Both the position numbers and the translations under genes were made by a program. A DNA stretch of 64,000 nucleotides from Panorpa germanica (taxonomy: Eukaryota > Arthropoda > Insecta > Mecoptera > Panorpidae), in NCBI GenBank assembly GCA_963678705.1, contig OY783203.1, positions 6,262,001-6,326,000 on the forward strand. Direction: 5' to 3'. Shown here piece after piece: positions 10,593 to 22,870 of the stretch. The notes beneath the pieces are model-generated. The model saw nothing but the letters and a program-made list of their open reading frames with translations, had not been told where the DNA came from and made no database searches. Position 1 is the stretch's first letter. The number at the start of each line of letters is the position of its first letter.

Positions 10593-12030
10593 CTTGTATA
10601 TATTTCACATATACAACACGTATAAAATTTTTATTTGATGAAAAATGTCATTTGGAAAAAATATTTATGTAAATATTTGTTGTTCAAAGCGTTTTTAATG
10701 TAAAAGTAGATTATTATAAACTAACACGATGTTTCATTTTTTAGTTAATTAACATGTCATTTAAAAAGGATAAATTAGAAATATTACACACGAAAAAATA
10801 TACGTACGTGTAATGTGAAAGAAAGAGGAAAAGGAGACGGCTGTATTGCGTAAACGCTTGAAATATTTAAAAAATCTTTTTTCTATAGAAAATAAAAATG
10901 AATAGTTTTCAAATTAATAAAGGTCTTTCTCAGAACACAGAACATGATAGAAATTAAGGTAGAGGTAAAACCTTATGTCTAATTTATATAAAATGCAATA
11001 TGATAAATATTAGGATTAATAATAATTAATTAATGTTATAAATTATAAGAATCTATGTCTGTGGTTTTTCTGGTCCATTTAATGAATAAATTATTCTACA
11101 TCCATGCCTAAAGAGATTTAAATTTAACAACGCTTGGCCAATTTGTTTTGTGCAGCACACATCTAATTCAATTTTAAGAATAATATTAGTAGAATGCCAA
11201 AACGTTTACAGAAAATTTGCAGAAACTGTAAAAAAAAAAACAGAAAATATACATGATTCATTATATAAGGTACGTTATAAGTAAGAAATGCATCGGTTAG
11301 CTTTGTTATAGAATATTTTTAATTAAAGTTGTTATTTTTTAATGTGTAAGCCAAATAATCGCTTTTAATTTAATTTATATAAAATAAGTAATACCTTTTG
11401 CGAACAAAACAGACCCAGACCCAAATGTAAAGAATTAATCTAATTTTTTTCACTTAATTTATTACTTTTTTATTCCAACGTATTAATTAACATGTCCTAC
11501 GGTGTGGACGTGTTGTACAACTTCCTCCAACAAATGTTGCATATGACACCAGTTTGTACCATGCATAATATAAAAATAATTTTATACAGAAAACTCTGTA
11601 GCTAAGATATTTATTAAAATTGTAAATTCAGTTGTAGTGGGAAGATAATTAAAACAAAGTTACTTAATCTTTTTGTCGGTATCTTATTTTTAGTTGCTGG
11701 TATACTGATAATATCTACATCCTACATGTTACATGTGGTACATCTGAATGCGGCAGAGGGGAATGTAAGAGGGGTTATATAAAAGTACATATTATTTTGA
11801 TTTTGGCTTCTTTCAGTCGACCTTGCTGTACATTACGACAGAGCATTAAAATTCCAAGCACGTTGTTTTTTCGTGCTAATTTTTTAAAATAAAACTAAAA
11901 AGATTTTATTGTTTATATGTATTTGTTATACAGATATCAATAATTTTAGTATTTTATATCTATTATTATACATTATTTAAATTATATTTAATTTTTTCTT
12001 TACTTTATAGTATTATCTAAATATTTATTC
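10593..12030. other. AT-rich DNA without recognisable genes
   Basis: No ORF, RNA gene or repeat edge could be supported in this stretch. Confidence 0.55.
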
Positions 12031-12205
12031 GGCGACACAGTGGCTGAGAGCATTTATGCTTGACGATAGACCATTGTGTACTTGGGTTCGATCCCCAGGC
12101 AAGCTCTATATTTTCTGTGTTTGGTTATTATCAAAAATTAATTGATTATATGTGCATATAATCATAAACTTAATAGACAACAGTATAATTGCTCATGATA
12201 TCCGA
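12031..12205 (+). mobile_element. tRNA-derived SINE, 5' two-thirds
   Basis: The head GGCGACACAGTGGCTGAGAG fits a Pol III A box and GGGTTCGATCCCC is a near-consensus B box, about 47 bases apart. TATATTTTCTGTGTTTGGTTA and ATCATAAACTTAATAGACA then follow the family. Similarity fades after about 12205. A second fragment starts about 75 bases downstream. Confidence 0.85.
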
Positions 12206-12280
12206 TTTTCATACCTCGATTTTAAATAAATGGAGATAAATATTTTTGGAAAATAAGAAACGGGAATATTCCCACCACTG

Positions 12281-12433
12281 TATTTTTTGGGTTTCGTTGT
12301 TATCAAAATTAATTATATTCTATTATCATGGTGATGGAGGCTACGTCATTATAAATACTTTTAGATTAGTAGGAGGATATCGGTGATATGGATCAGCATT
12401 AGAAAGATTAATAATTTAAATAAATAAATAAGA
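12281..12433 (+). mobile_element. tRNA-derived SINE, 3' part
   Basis: It starts within TTTTTTGGGTTTCGTTGTTATC, continues with GATATCGGTGATATGGATCAGC and ends in an AAATAAATAAATAA tail. This is the middle and 3' end of the same family as the copy just upstream. It is either a separate 5'-truncated insertion or part of a rearranged tandem. Confidence 0.7.
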
Positions 12434-13021
12434 ATGAATGAAAGCGAATCAAGGACCGCGGTCCTAAGAAGCCAGGGGAAAAAAAATAAATTTAAAACTG
12501 AAAATTGAGAAATTTTATATATAATTTTTTTTATATTTATTTATTTTATCTTGATATTATATTTAAATTTGAAACGGTATTTTGTTTAAATTGTTAAGCA
12601 TGTCAATTTTCAGTTTTTATTTTCACAAATTCATTTTTAAATATTACGGTGCCTGATAGTTTTCTTAAAACCCATTATTATGTGTAAAAGCGACTCCTAC
12701 TCGCGTCCCTCACTGTCAGTACAAAGACAGTAAACACTATATAACTATTACATAAATGCTAGAATATTAAACTTAAAGCCTAGGCATATTCTATAGTAGT
12801 GGTGTGCGCAACAATTCGAAACGTCAATTATATCTGTGATCTTAACTTGATTGTTATATTCAACTGACATACAGTAAAATAAAAGTAATGGTAACTTAGA
12901 AATTTATTTACTTTTTTAATTTTCATAATTATTCAAGGTCAAAATTTAATAGTCTTACATGTTTTAACATCATTGTGAAGAGTTGCATTAGTAAAACGTC
13001 TCTGAAGTATTCCTAAGTAGA

Positions 13022-13160
13022 GATGTAGCACTTGAACTTACTTCTAGCGTGCTAGCAAGTTGAACCTTGCACACTACGTTACTATGCCTATGTGAAAAAT
13101 AGCTTGTAGGAAGGTATTAAGCATAAAAATTTCACTGCAAGACCTTAGTTGTCAATTTTA
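13022..13160 (+). repeat. Dispersed repeat family C, copy 2
   Basis: GATGTAGCACTTGAACTTAC, then TAGCGTGCTAGCAAGTTGAA, CTTGCACACTACGTTAC and CTATGTGAAAAATAG align with the other family C copies. It ends near GCAAGACC. Non-coding. Confidence 0.75.
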
Positions 13161-13634
13161 AAACATATCATGCAAACCTTGAAAATTCAAATTTCTAAAT
13201 TCTCATTTAAACATTTTTATATCAACTTTATAAAAGTAATTAGCACCTTCACTTTCTAATTGGGTTCCTTTTTCCCTATATAGTATTTACTTGTGAAAAT
13301 GTACTATAAACTTTGTATTTATAATAAAATTAATATAAATTTTATTTTCAAATTATTTCTTTAAAAATTCAATCAATCAACAGAGCAATTTCATCTTCAA
13401 TTTAACTTTACAATCAATTTCAATTATTATTTACAAAAATATAATTACAATTTATGAGTAATATAAAATATCGATTGCTGTGTACTAATCGCAACATCGA
13501 TTATTGCAAAACATCAGTATATTTTCCATTTTCGAAGTATTTCACTCAACCCCAAGACCCCTATTTCAGATGCTAAGATACTGTGAAATGCTCGAGGTGC
13601 TCCTACTAGTTATCTGTTCGTACTATACGCGCGC

Positions 13635-13663
13635 AAGAGAGAGAGAGAGAGAGAGTGAGAGAA
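13635..13663. repeat. (GA)n microsatellite
   Basis: About thirteen GA units interrupted once by a T. Simple repeat. Confidence 0.9.
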
Positions 13664-13923
13664 ACTAGCTTTTAGGGTTGGGGAAAGAGCAGAGCAACTC
13701 TCAGCAGCAGGTACCACAACGTGTGGACAGTTAATATTCTGTATATCACTAGATAAGATGAGATAAGATATGACATTGCCTTTATTAAGTCTTAATCCTT
13801 ATTAGATTATGTTATGCTACTGAAGCTAAAATAAATTGCTTTATAATGTGGTAATTGTATTAATAAATAAAATATTATCTTATTTGTAATTTTGTGTCTT
13901 TTTAAATAGATCAATCCAGACTC

Positions 13924-14080
13924 TATTTATTTATTTAACGCCTAGTTACGATGCAGGGTCTTATTGTCGATGACCTCCTACAAAATTGGCAGTATTTATA
14001 GTGTTCTAGTGTCATATATGTCTATCAACCGCTACCAAATAAGTTTTATGATAACAACCAAACACCAAAAAAATCCGCAG
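13924..14080 (-). mobile_element. tRNA-derived SINE, 3' half, minus strand
   Basis: Read on the minus strand, TTTGGTTGTTATCATAAAACT is followed by ATTTGGTAGCGG, CACTATAAATACTGCC, GGAGGTCATCGACAATAAGA and a tail AAATAAATAAATA. These match the middle and 3' end of the SINE at 60094. The tRNA-like head is missing (5' truncation). Confidence 0.75.
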
Positions 14081-14447
14081 AAAGTTTTACTGTTCTATCA
14101 ATTCATTTCTTACTTGTTACTTAACAAAAATAAAAATTTCATTATTTACAAATTACAATGGGCTTGTTGTTAATAAATCAAAACTATGTATTACTACATA
14201 CTATTACTATTTAGTACTATTTTTTAAAATTCACTATTTTACTGATTTCAAATTCTAACAAATAATTAATTATGTCGATTTTATATTCAGAATTTCGTTA
14301 TTGAGAATGTGTATTAAATATGTCATTCCGAGTATGTTTATACGACGGCTGTTTCGGTGTAAACAAAATGCCATGTGTTGAACACAGAATTTAATTATTA
14401 AGAAGGCACGGATCTCTTTCATACCTTCATATCAGAAACTTTTATAA

Positions 14448-15035
14448 AGCTATAGTTAAAGCTGCAGTGAAGGAAAACAGGAGAAAGAGAGAAGTAGCGA
14501 GGAAACAGTGAAACTTCAATCCAGAAAAATAAAGGATTTGCGAAAAGGATATAAGAACAAGAGGTGGATGATGGAGATAGAGACAATAATAAAATAGTAT
14601 AGAAAGAGAGTCAAGAAGAAATAGTAAAGGAAGAGAGTCAAGAGGAAATAGTAAAGATAGAGGGTTTATGTCTGTAATAGTAGTGTAATAGTGGAGAAGT
14701 GAAAACGAAGAGAGAAGGCAGGAAGGATAGTGAAAAGATAAGATAATAGAGGGTTCGTCGAGAGGTGACAAGGAAGGCAAGAGGTGAGAGACGAAGATAC
14801 AGGCAAAAAGGAAGGAGAAGCAGGAAACGGTGAGAATAAAGAAGGTGTAGGGAACATGAAGAGAGAGGATCAAGAAAAGAAGAAACTTCGAAAGTACTGT
14901 TCGAAGTAGTAATAGTCGAGAATAGTTTAAATTTAGTTTTAAGTTTGAATTTATATGAAATGCATTAAGAAATATAATAATGTAGATTATAAGCCGAAAG
15001 GCACACAATTAATATAATAAATAAAATATGTTTGA
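14448..15035 (+). mobile_element. LINE 3' end, 5'-truncated copy 1
   Basis: A purine-rich segment. GCAGTGAAGGAAAACAGGAG, GAAGTAGCGAGGAAACAGTG and CCAGAAAAATAA align with the end of the coding region of the LINE at 49022-49603, and GATTATAAGCCGAAAGGCAC with its 3' end. It closes with an AATAAATAAAA tail. The central 300 bp is longer than in the other copy. The long minus-strand ORF across 14442-15008 is a by-product of the purine bias and not a gene. The 5' breakpoint is approximate and no target duplication was found. Confidence 0.75.
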
Positions 15036-16974
15036 ACTTGTTGAATAGAATATGTTTGTGGCTTTAGCTAAGTGAAGCAAAATGCTTTAAATATATAAAC
15101 AAATTATCTTCCGTAAAAATATAGATGATATATTTTTTGCTTTTGACTATGAAATTTAGTTGATTACGTACTTACTTAAACATAAACTTTAGCAGCGATG
15201 TAGTACAAATATTTCAGTTCTCAATAGACATAGTAGAACTCAGGAAATAAGCCAACGTTAAATACTTTAATAATGGAAAAATAAATAAAAATAAAGAAAC
15301 AATTTTCGAAAGTATAACAAAAGAGGCGGGTTGATCCGTGCTTCCTTAGAAATGCTTTATTACAGTGTAGCTTTTTAGCCAATGACTAAAGCCTAGCGTG
15401 CGTGCTTGAATTCCGTGCTGTGAACATTTACATTTTACTATGATGCTTAGTTTACGAAACATTGTATATTATACATATACATACCTATGAAATGTAGATA
15501 TATATGTATATAATATATTAATTAATAATTTTTAATATTCCACGTAATAAATGTTTTTTAATCTTTTTTCTGATCTATTCGTAATTCATTTTCATAATTT
15601 TTTTCCTGAACAATTCATCAACTGTTTTCCAACGTATGTATGTAACTGAGTTACCCTGATCGTACATGCCTACTCATACCTTATCTAATTATTGATAAGA
15701 ATATTATGAGAGTTATTTTTTCTTTAATTGTAGCTATTAATTTTCTTTTTTTATAAAACAATGAACATGATGTTATACACATTATGATTTTTGTTATTGT
15801 ATAGCATATAATTACGAGTGTATTAAATTATTCTAAAAGCTAATTCATTGTACGATGTCCTACTTCTACCATTTATTTTTTTTAATTAAGACACACTAGT
15901 TATTTGATGCGATTATATGGATGATATATGGCTTTGCACCATAACCTATTTATTATTTTATGTACAACGATCAAACACAACAACTAGTCTTGGTTTAAAG
16001 CTGCGTCGTACAGTCATAAAACTATATTGACAATTATCTTCGCTTTAGTTTGTTTACGCAACATGTAAATAAAGGTTTACATTTTTACTTGTCGTTTACA
16101 AATTTTGTTATATATTTTTTACATAAATTATAAATTGCAACTACAGAAGAAATATTTCACCTTTCACTTATATATTGTAGAAATTAAATTGTAAATTCTA
16201 AGCAAGCATATTATTCTAAATGCGTACGCCAGACAAATACAATTACCATTCATAAGTTGACGTTTTTTAGAACTTTTATGGTCCAAACCAATGCGACATT
16301 CATATAGTTATATGATATCTTTAAAACTTTACGACGTATTTAAAATGCAACGTTCGCGTGAACTACGTAGCACAAGATAGTCTGCCGACCTTGAAAATCA
16401 TAAAATCGTTTTATTAGCTAAAAACTAAACTTACACAAATAATAAATTCTGTTTGATGATTAATGGAAATCAATCTAAAAAATTAGACACAAATTATTCA
16501 TGACGTTTATATAACGTGTTAATAAATTAACAGTTTTCTTCAACTGTCCAATTAGATTATTTATATATAATTTTTACAAATATATTTCACATCTTAGTTT
16601 TTTCCTTTTTTTAATTTTCACCTTAATTAAAAACGCATTATAACTAATTATTAATAATTTTATCTTCATTATTTATGCTTTAAATAGCACACATTTTACT
16701 TTATGGTTTATGCTTTTAAGTCGTGCCGGTTGTGTATGTTTATTTTTTGAAATAAATCTGAATAAGACCCCTATTCGTGCAACATTCGTACATTCAACTC
16801 ATACATATTATTTTTATGTTAAAATGATTTACGACATTATTATTTGCCTGTTACAAAAGTGAGAGAATAATATTAACGTCGTGTAAAAAGATTGACATAA
16901 ATAATCACCACAAATGAATGAAAGCAACTCATTACAAATTATTTAACAGTTACCAAATTATCTTCAAAAAATAA
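15036..16974. other. AT-rich DNA without recognisable genes
   Basis: Nothing beyond A/T tracts and short palindromic TATATA runs (15470-15530) could be supported. Confidence 0.55.
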
Positions 16975-17470
16975 TGCCGGTTTCACACCAGAAGGACACT
17001 TTTGTTCGAACCGAATGAGAATGCAACTGTGTTGTTAGTGAGAGAATGAACGTGTATACGAGTGAGAGAAAACACATGGCACGAATGAAACTAAATTGGT
17101 AGTCGAGCCGTGTTCCGTGACTCCTTAGAATTTTTAACAACACAATTGCATTTTCATTCGGTTCGGGCAGATTCGGGGTAAGGTTTGCAGTCGCCTCAAG
17201 TGCGGACGTCCTTATTGTTTTTCTGTCTGTCCCATAAAAATTATAAACAACAACTCATAAGCGCAAAAGTTCACAAAAAACAAAAGTGCGTGTTCAAACC
17301 AAGCAGACTAAAAAACATCAACACACGTGTTTTCCTTTGATCTTACTTACTCCAGATGGGAATGTGTTTTGTTTACTAAAACAGTTTTTAAAGACAAAAA
17401 TATTGTTTTTGTTCAGAAAAACAAGTTTTTGTTCGTGTTTTATTGAACTGTCTCTCTTGTGAAACCGGCA
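16975..17470. mobile_element. MITE-B, copy 2, chimeric 5' half
   Basis: The ends TGCCGGTTTCACACCAGA and CTCTTGTGAAACCGGCA match MITE-B copy 1, and bases 17270-17470 follow that copy closely. The 5' half differs. Between about 16999 and 17170 it has its own long inverted repeat (GTTCGAACCGAATGAGAATG against CATTTTCATTCGGTTCGG). TAA flanks both sides (16972-16974 and 17471-17473). It is either a nested palindromic element or a recombinant family member. Confidence 0.8.
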
Positions 17471-17473
17471 TAA

Positions 17474-18376
17474 CAGCATGAAGAACGAGTGCTGAAAGTG
17501 TATCCGTAACGAAGGAAATTGATAACGTAAGCAAAAGAAAAATAAAATGCCTACGAAACGTATTTGGAATATAAACTACATCGGAAAATAATCTGATATG
17601 TACGAAGCATATCCGCAAAATATTAGTGATATTCAAAGTGACTCGACGTGTTGTCGGCGCAGGACGCGGGACGGTGGAGTACCGCTCACGTGCTTTGGCA
17701 CGTCTGATTTAGAATTTTTGGCCCGTATACGATTCACACCGGTATACTAGTGTACGTTACAATGTATCCAGCATCACCACGTATAGTGGAGCAGAGTAGA
17801 GCACAGTAGAGTAGAGTCCGCGTCTCGCATCTCGCACAGGCGGACTAGCGGACTAGCAAATGCGCGCTGCACATTGAGAGCTTTACGGCAGGTACTGACA
17901 GCTTTACAGCATGATTGCCAGTATATCACACAGAATTCAATCCTACACCAGACTAGTAAACAGAACAGTGGCAGTGGCGGTGGCGACTGCCGTGTGAACT
18001 TCACACAGCAAAAACTGTCAACTAAAAGTTTTCCTCAAATTTTTATTTTTAGCAGGTTGAATTTTATCCAATGTGTTACTTAAAATGTAATAAAACATGT
18101 CACGATATTTCCGTGTAGACGTTATCTGTCTTTCGTGTTGGAATCGTGTTGTCAAGTCGAAAGCAAGGGGAGGGGGGTAGATGTAGCATCATTGTCGTTT
18201 TTCTTTTTCTGTTTGACGAGATAATACTTGATATGTGTGACTTTTAATGTTGCGAGAGATGCAGTGATGGAACATTTGCGTTCGTGGTACGCAATGCATG
18301 CAGATAGTTGCTGCGTAAACCTCAGATTATCGGGAGATTCAAACGAATCATATTTCATCCTAAACTCTCTACGAAA
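17474..18376. other. Non-coding DNA, GC-richer near 17.64-17.87 kb
   Basis: The GC-rich part (CGACGTGTTGTCGGCGCAGG) and an AGAGTA/GCACAGTAGAGTAGAG run near 17790-17818 are the only notable items. Short ORFs overlap on both strands and no family was recognised. Confidence 0.4.
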
Positions 18377-19063
18377 TCCTATATTATAATGTTCCAACTG
18401 TATGTTTATATTCTTATATGTTTGGTACTGAATTTTGTATGGTAGCGAAAAATTCAAAGACTTTTGGCGAAAAATTCAAAGACTGAATTTCCTGGAAACC
18501 CGTAATTTTGGAAAAACTGGAAAAAAGTTGGGCTCTTTCTTGCTGTATAACTTTTTATTCATAAAAGATAGAAAGTTGAAATTTTGCATGTGTATTAAGG
18601 TATTTAATGCTGACATTTTTCAAAATTTAGAAGTTCCAAATTTTTTAAAAGGGGCGTTGAGAAAATTACTGGGCCCAGTAAGAAACATTGGAGAAAGCTC
18701 AAATTTTGAATTGCGTAATATTTGAATATCATATTAAAAAAAAATTGAAAACTCAAAAATTTTATTTGACGGCACGGGGGCGGTTTTATAGGCTAACTTT
18801 GATACCTAATTTACAAATGGAAAAGAAATTCCAAATTTTAAAAAAAAGTTGGTCAAATAACGAATAAATTGAAAATATTTTTTATTTTGTTCGAAAAAAT
18901 ATATTTTATTTAGTGAGTTTATATGAAAAATTATTTATTGTTATATGTAAAATTAATATAGAACGAGTTAAATATTTCTATTTAAAAATGGAATTAAAAT
19001 TTGAAATGAAATTCAATTCACACATTATAGATAGTCGTCGCTTGCGACGGGGGTAAACTCTAG
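18377..19063 (+). mobile_element. Non-autonomous Helitron H1, complete copy
   Basis: 687 bp. It starts TCCTATATTATAATGTTCCA directly after an A (18376) and ends in CTAG directly before a T (19064), the A|T insertion rule of Helitrons. Ten bases before CTAG is a perfect hairpin CGTCGC-TT-GCGACG (19036-19049), the typical 3' signal. There is no Rep/helicase coding. Homologous copies lie at 53310-53886 (minus) and, as a 5' fragment, at 39014-39067. The ORF at 18435-18725 falls inside and is not a gene. Confidence 0.85.
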
Positions 19064-19480
19064 TATGGATTAAGAAAGCCAATGTCATTTGCACTTATGA
19101 AACGAAATACTACCGAACTGCTGTTTTGTTTGGATAAACTTATACTTAACTTCATCTCATGTAAAGTAATATTAACTTCAAAGTGAATGCAAGTGGTTTA
19201 CTGAGATCATTACTAAATCTATGATTTGTGTAAACTAGCTCCACCAAAAAATATTGCTAAAATACAACCAACATAAAAATGGCCGATAAAGATAGTCATA
19301 CTATGTTATGACTCACTATATAGGAGAAATGGTGCGAAAACTAAAAGAAAAAATACTGTCTGTTAATTGATTAAAACCCCAGTTTGTGTGGGGGTGACCC
19401 TCCCCCTTGGGTGGTGATTTGGTAGGGGGTGAACGATAGTATTATATGGAAGGGAGTACGCATGAGCAAAGCGTCGCGGT
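19064..19480. other. Intervening DNA with a G/C hairpin
   Basis: Mostly AT-rich. GGGGG (19390-19394) and CCCCC (19402-19406) can form a short stem just upstream of the GC-rich island. No gene recognised. Confidence 0.4.
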
Positions 19481-19760
19481 ATTTTAACACAAGTGCCGGA
19501 TTACAAGAGAAGAGGCAGAAGAGCGAGAGAGCGGGGGTGCACCATCAGAGTACCAGTGTACCAGAGATGCGAGGGAACTAAAAGCAGAGGGAAGTGGGGC
19601 GTCGGGGGCGTCGCGACGCCGGACCGTTCTCCGTGACGCGAAATCCTGGCATCCTCCGGCGCCCGATCATCAGTGCAACAAGGAGCACAGCCGCAGCCGA
19701 GCGGAGGACTAAATCACGTGGAAACTCGTTCGTTTGTTTGTTTGCGAGCTATTGTTGTTT
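19481..19760 (+). promoter_or_regulatory. CpG-rich island with initiator-like TCAGT
   Basis: This is one of the most CpG-dense stretches of the window. It includes the perfect 14 bp palindrome GGCGTCGCGACGCC (19607-19620). An arthropod-type initiator TCAGT lies at 19670-19674 in the context GATCATCAGTGCAAC. There is no TATA box at the expected distance and no clear downstream promoter element. What follows looks like a long untranslated exon. The promoter role is inferred. Confidence 0.35.
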
Positions 19761-19845
19761 TCGCTTCTTAGTTGTGTGATATAAGTATTGCAAACCGCTT
19801 GAGTTTCGCGTAATTAATTAATAGTGACATATTGTTTTTAAAAAA

Positions 19846-19864
19846 GTGCGTGCGTGCGTGCGTG
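19846..19864. repeat. (GTGC)n microsatellite
   Basis: Four to five GTGC units. Confidence 0.85.
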
Positions 19865-20010
19865 TCTTGTTCCAATAATCGAAAATAATTATAAACTAAA
19901 ACTGATATATAAATTAAATATAACAATTATTAAAAGAGATTTATGCAAGTACAACAATACTAACAGTAACAGAGATAAAACCACAAGTACAAACCTACTA
20001 ATCACTAAGC

Positions 20011-20033
20011 AGTAATCAGTAATCAGTAATCAG
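20011..20033. repeat. AGTAATC tandem repeat
   Basis: Three consecutive copies of a heptamer. Followed at 20068-20086 by three copies of ATAGAC. Confidence 0.85.
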
Positions 20034-20485
20034 ACAAGGATTCCAGTACAGGGTAACAGTTTATATACATAGACATAGACATAGACGCTAGATTTACGAC
20101 TAATTAAGTGTTAAGTGCATTAGATTTAGATATATTTTTTTAATATGTGAATAAAATTAGAGATTAGTGTTCGATACGAATATACATTCCGCGTGAATCT
20201 CATTTACGCTAACACGCACCTACACGTAGGCCAATAGACGTTTGTCACGACATTGCCAGCGATTCTTGTATTTCTGATTGATTAAGAAAATCAGTTAAAC
20301 CTGAGCTGAGTCAGAGCAGTTGGAACATCACAAAAAGAAGCATTCGTTGTTCGTTGTTGTTTGCACAAGGATACCCTGATTGCTAAACGTGATTCAACAT
20401 CAAGAGTTATAATAGCGCCGTCAAATCTTGAAATGACCGTATGAGGTAGTGTCCCCGTGTCACATGTCCCCGACAGTCTAATACA

Positions 20486-20541
20486 TCAGCAACAGCAACA
20501 GCAACAGCAACAGCAGTAGCAATAGCAATAGCAATAGCAAT
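20486..20541. repeat. (CAACAG)n followed by (AGCAAT)n
   Basis: Five CAACAG-type units pass into four AGCAAT units. The minus strand reads as Ala/Ile/Val-rich and the plus as Gln/Asn-rich, but neither has a supporting long frame. It lies in the candidate untranslated exon. Confidence 0.85.
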
Positions 20542-21415
20542 TGTATTAATTCTACTGGTTCTGTAGAGTACAGATCCTCTGAAGTACATGAGACGACCAA
20601 TGAAGACATCAAGTTAACCCGTCCCCTTCAGATCTCGTTGCTCATTCCTCATTTCTAGATCTGTACGACAATAGACATTGAAACGGTTTCGTCACGCACA
20701 CTACTTGATAATTGTGTGTGCAGTCTACTATTACGACATCATTACTTGTATAACGCACATCTGCATATAATTATTACGAAATACGAAATTGTATTCGATA
20801 TTCTCAACAAGAATTGTTTCCAGTTTCCATTCGTTGGCCAGAGGCGTGTTCACAGCCGAAATATCAGAAAAAATAACATCATATCGAGTAGGGGGGCTCA
20901 ATAGTCGGTCATTTTTTCTACTCGCCACTTTAATTACATGTTTGGATGAAACGATGTATACAGTTGGGCCCGGAGAATGGACTCCAAACACGCAGCCGGT
21001 ATTTCGTTATTTCATGGACTTACTTGTATAGTTTGACGTAACTCATCACTCTGACATCAGTGTGGAACCCGTCAGTGCTGGTGCCGGTTTCGGTGTAGTG
21101 CAAAAACAAGTAATGGTAACCTTCATGTTGTACAATAAAACTTCCTTATGGAAATATTTAAGGATTCTTCAAAATACTTAACGAACATTTTGTATGTGTT
21201 GTTTCGATAGAATCGTGGTTGCAATGCCGCGTAGAAAAAAGTGCAGATGAAAAGGACAGAAAAATACATTTTTAAAGTGTCAGTGCCTGCATGCGTGCGT
21301 GCTAAATAGACAATGAATAGACTGAAAAGACGTTGACGTTGTCACCGTCGAATGTGCATAAAGTGCATAAAGTGAATCGAAACACATAGTCAGCAAACCG
21401 AATGAGAAAGTCCAG

Positions 21416-22808
21416 GTAAGAAGTGACCAATTCTTATGAACACACCAAAGAGATATTTTAGAAATCTATGCACTGTCTACATATTATAGATATGACAACG
21501 GTGTTGACACATTTATGTATATATTTCTTTTTTAAATATATAAAAACATCGAAATATTATCGGAAGACACCAAAGTATTCGTATGTTATGGCGATTGCAC
21601 GAGTTATACTCGTATTATTTTTGGGTCGGCATTGCACATAAATCACTGCGATGCTTTCCGTCCTCGCCAGTGTTTTAATTAGAAATATCGGGATTGATTT
21701 ACCGCTGTCGGGTTCACCCACAACTATCGGGTGATTGCCGGTTGGTGTTCTATCGCCCGATATACCGACATATACATGAATAAATAATATGATACGCTCG
21801 TAAATACAAAAATATTCCATTTTAATTTTATACGACACGGCGACTAACTGCTGTGTCTCGTTATATTGAAACTGTCGCGTTAGTCGAGTTCTTTGGTTAA
21901 ATATTCTAACGTTAATTTGAATTTAAATGACTGACTTATATGTGAATGTGAAGATAATATAAGACTCAGGGTTGCAAGCAATTTTATTTGAAAACACTTT
22001 CTTCGATTAAAGAACAAACCACTAACCAGGCTTTCTGTAAGTTATTAACAACTCCTTACTCCTTCTGAACCCTTCCGTGTTTCGTCTTGCTTTCAGTTGT
22101 AACTTCTCATTTCCGGTTGTAGTAATCTCGCGTTACATCCGATCTGATATAACCGACAGTTAAATTAAAAATCCACCGTTTAAAATATTTTCGAGTATAA
22201 ATAGAAGTGTAAGAAATGAATTGTCTTAAAATACAAATCTTTTGTCTTAATGTAATATTTTATATACAATAGTTCAAATGAAATCAAATTGGTATAGAAA
22301 TTGTACATATTTATATCCCTTCCAATTTCTAAATCTGCGCTAAGTTCCCTTAGGGAGAAAGTGTATATTGTATTCTATATCGAATGGGAAATTCAGCGGC
22401 TTAGTTTTCATCCCTTCCAAACCGCAAGTAAACTGGTGGTAAAACCATTCTTTATTTATTGTTTTGTTTTAGACTTTTCTTTAAGGAAAAGACACGTAAT
22501 ATGTTTAGATAACAAAAGGTATCAAACTTGTAACAAATTTAACAGTTACAATAGAAGACATAGAGGAAAGTTTATTTTTAAAAAGGAAAGTTCAAATACA
22601 TTTATATTTTTTTTTTGAATTAGTTTATAATTATATATAATAAAATTGGCGCATTAAAGTATAAAAATAAAACGAATAAAACGTTAACTAAATAAATAAA
22701 ATTGCACAAAATCTTATTTTTTTGTAAGTACATTTCTCTTTGGGTTTCAATCACTACCTCCTACAGCTTCATTGTAATATTTTTCTTACTCTTAATAAGA
22801 AATAATCT
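21416..22808. other. AT-rich DNA, possible intron start
   Basis: It follows the GTAAGA donor. An ORF on the minus strand (21557-21838) has a moderately balanced stretch (ISGDRTPTGNHPIVVGEPD) but no recognised domain. ACGAGT-TAT-ACTCGT, an inverted repeat, lies at 21599-21613. Confidence 0.35.
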
Positions 22809-22870
22809 AATGAATAGTCATAGGAATATGGTAAATAAATAAATATGGTTTTCATATTTAGTATACTTAG
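22809..22870 (+). repeat. Direct repeat E, copy 1
   Basis: AATGAATAGTCATAGGAATAT, a variable A/T spacer, then ATGGTTTTCATATTTAGTAT. The same two blocks recur in the same order at 23356-23431. Confidence 0.75.

Larger units (their letters stand above)
19672..21415 (+). other. Candidate long 5' UTR exon
   Basis: From the initiator-like site to a consensus splice donor CCAG|GTAAGA at 21415/21416. The stretch has a less extreme A/T bias than its surroundings, many short tandem repeats (CAACAG, ATAGAC, AGTAATC, GTGC) and several short upstream ORFs but no long one. This resembles the long non-coding first exons of insect regulatory genes. No acceptor or second exon was located, and the gene it would belong to is unknown. 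Confidence 0.28.

Noticed and set aside
14442..15008. A 188-codon minus-strand ORF, one of the longest in the window
   Set aside because: It is antisense to a purine-rich LINE 3' region shared with 49022-49603. The Leu/Ser/Phe-rich translation is an artefact of that bias.
18435..18725. A 96-codon plus-strand ORF
   Set aside because: It lies wholly within the Helitron and the homologous copy does not keep the frame open.
21557..21838. A 93-codon minus-strand ORF with GDRTPTGNHPIVVGEPDSGK
   Set aside because: The GEPDSGKS stretch superficially resembles a P-loop, but the spacing does not fit a standard Walker A, and there is no supporting context.
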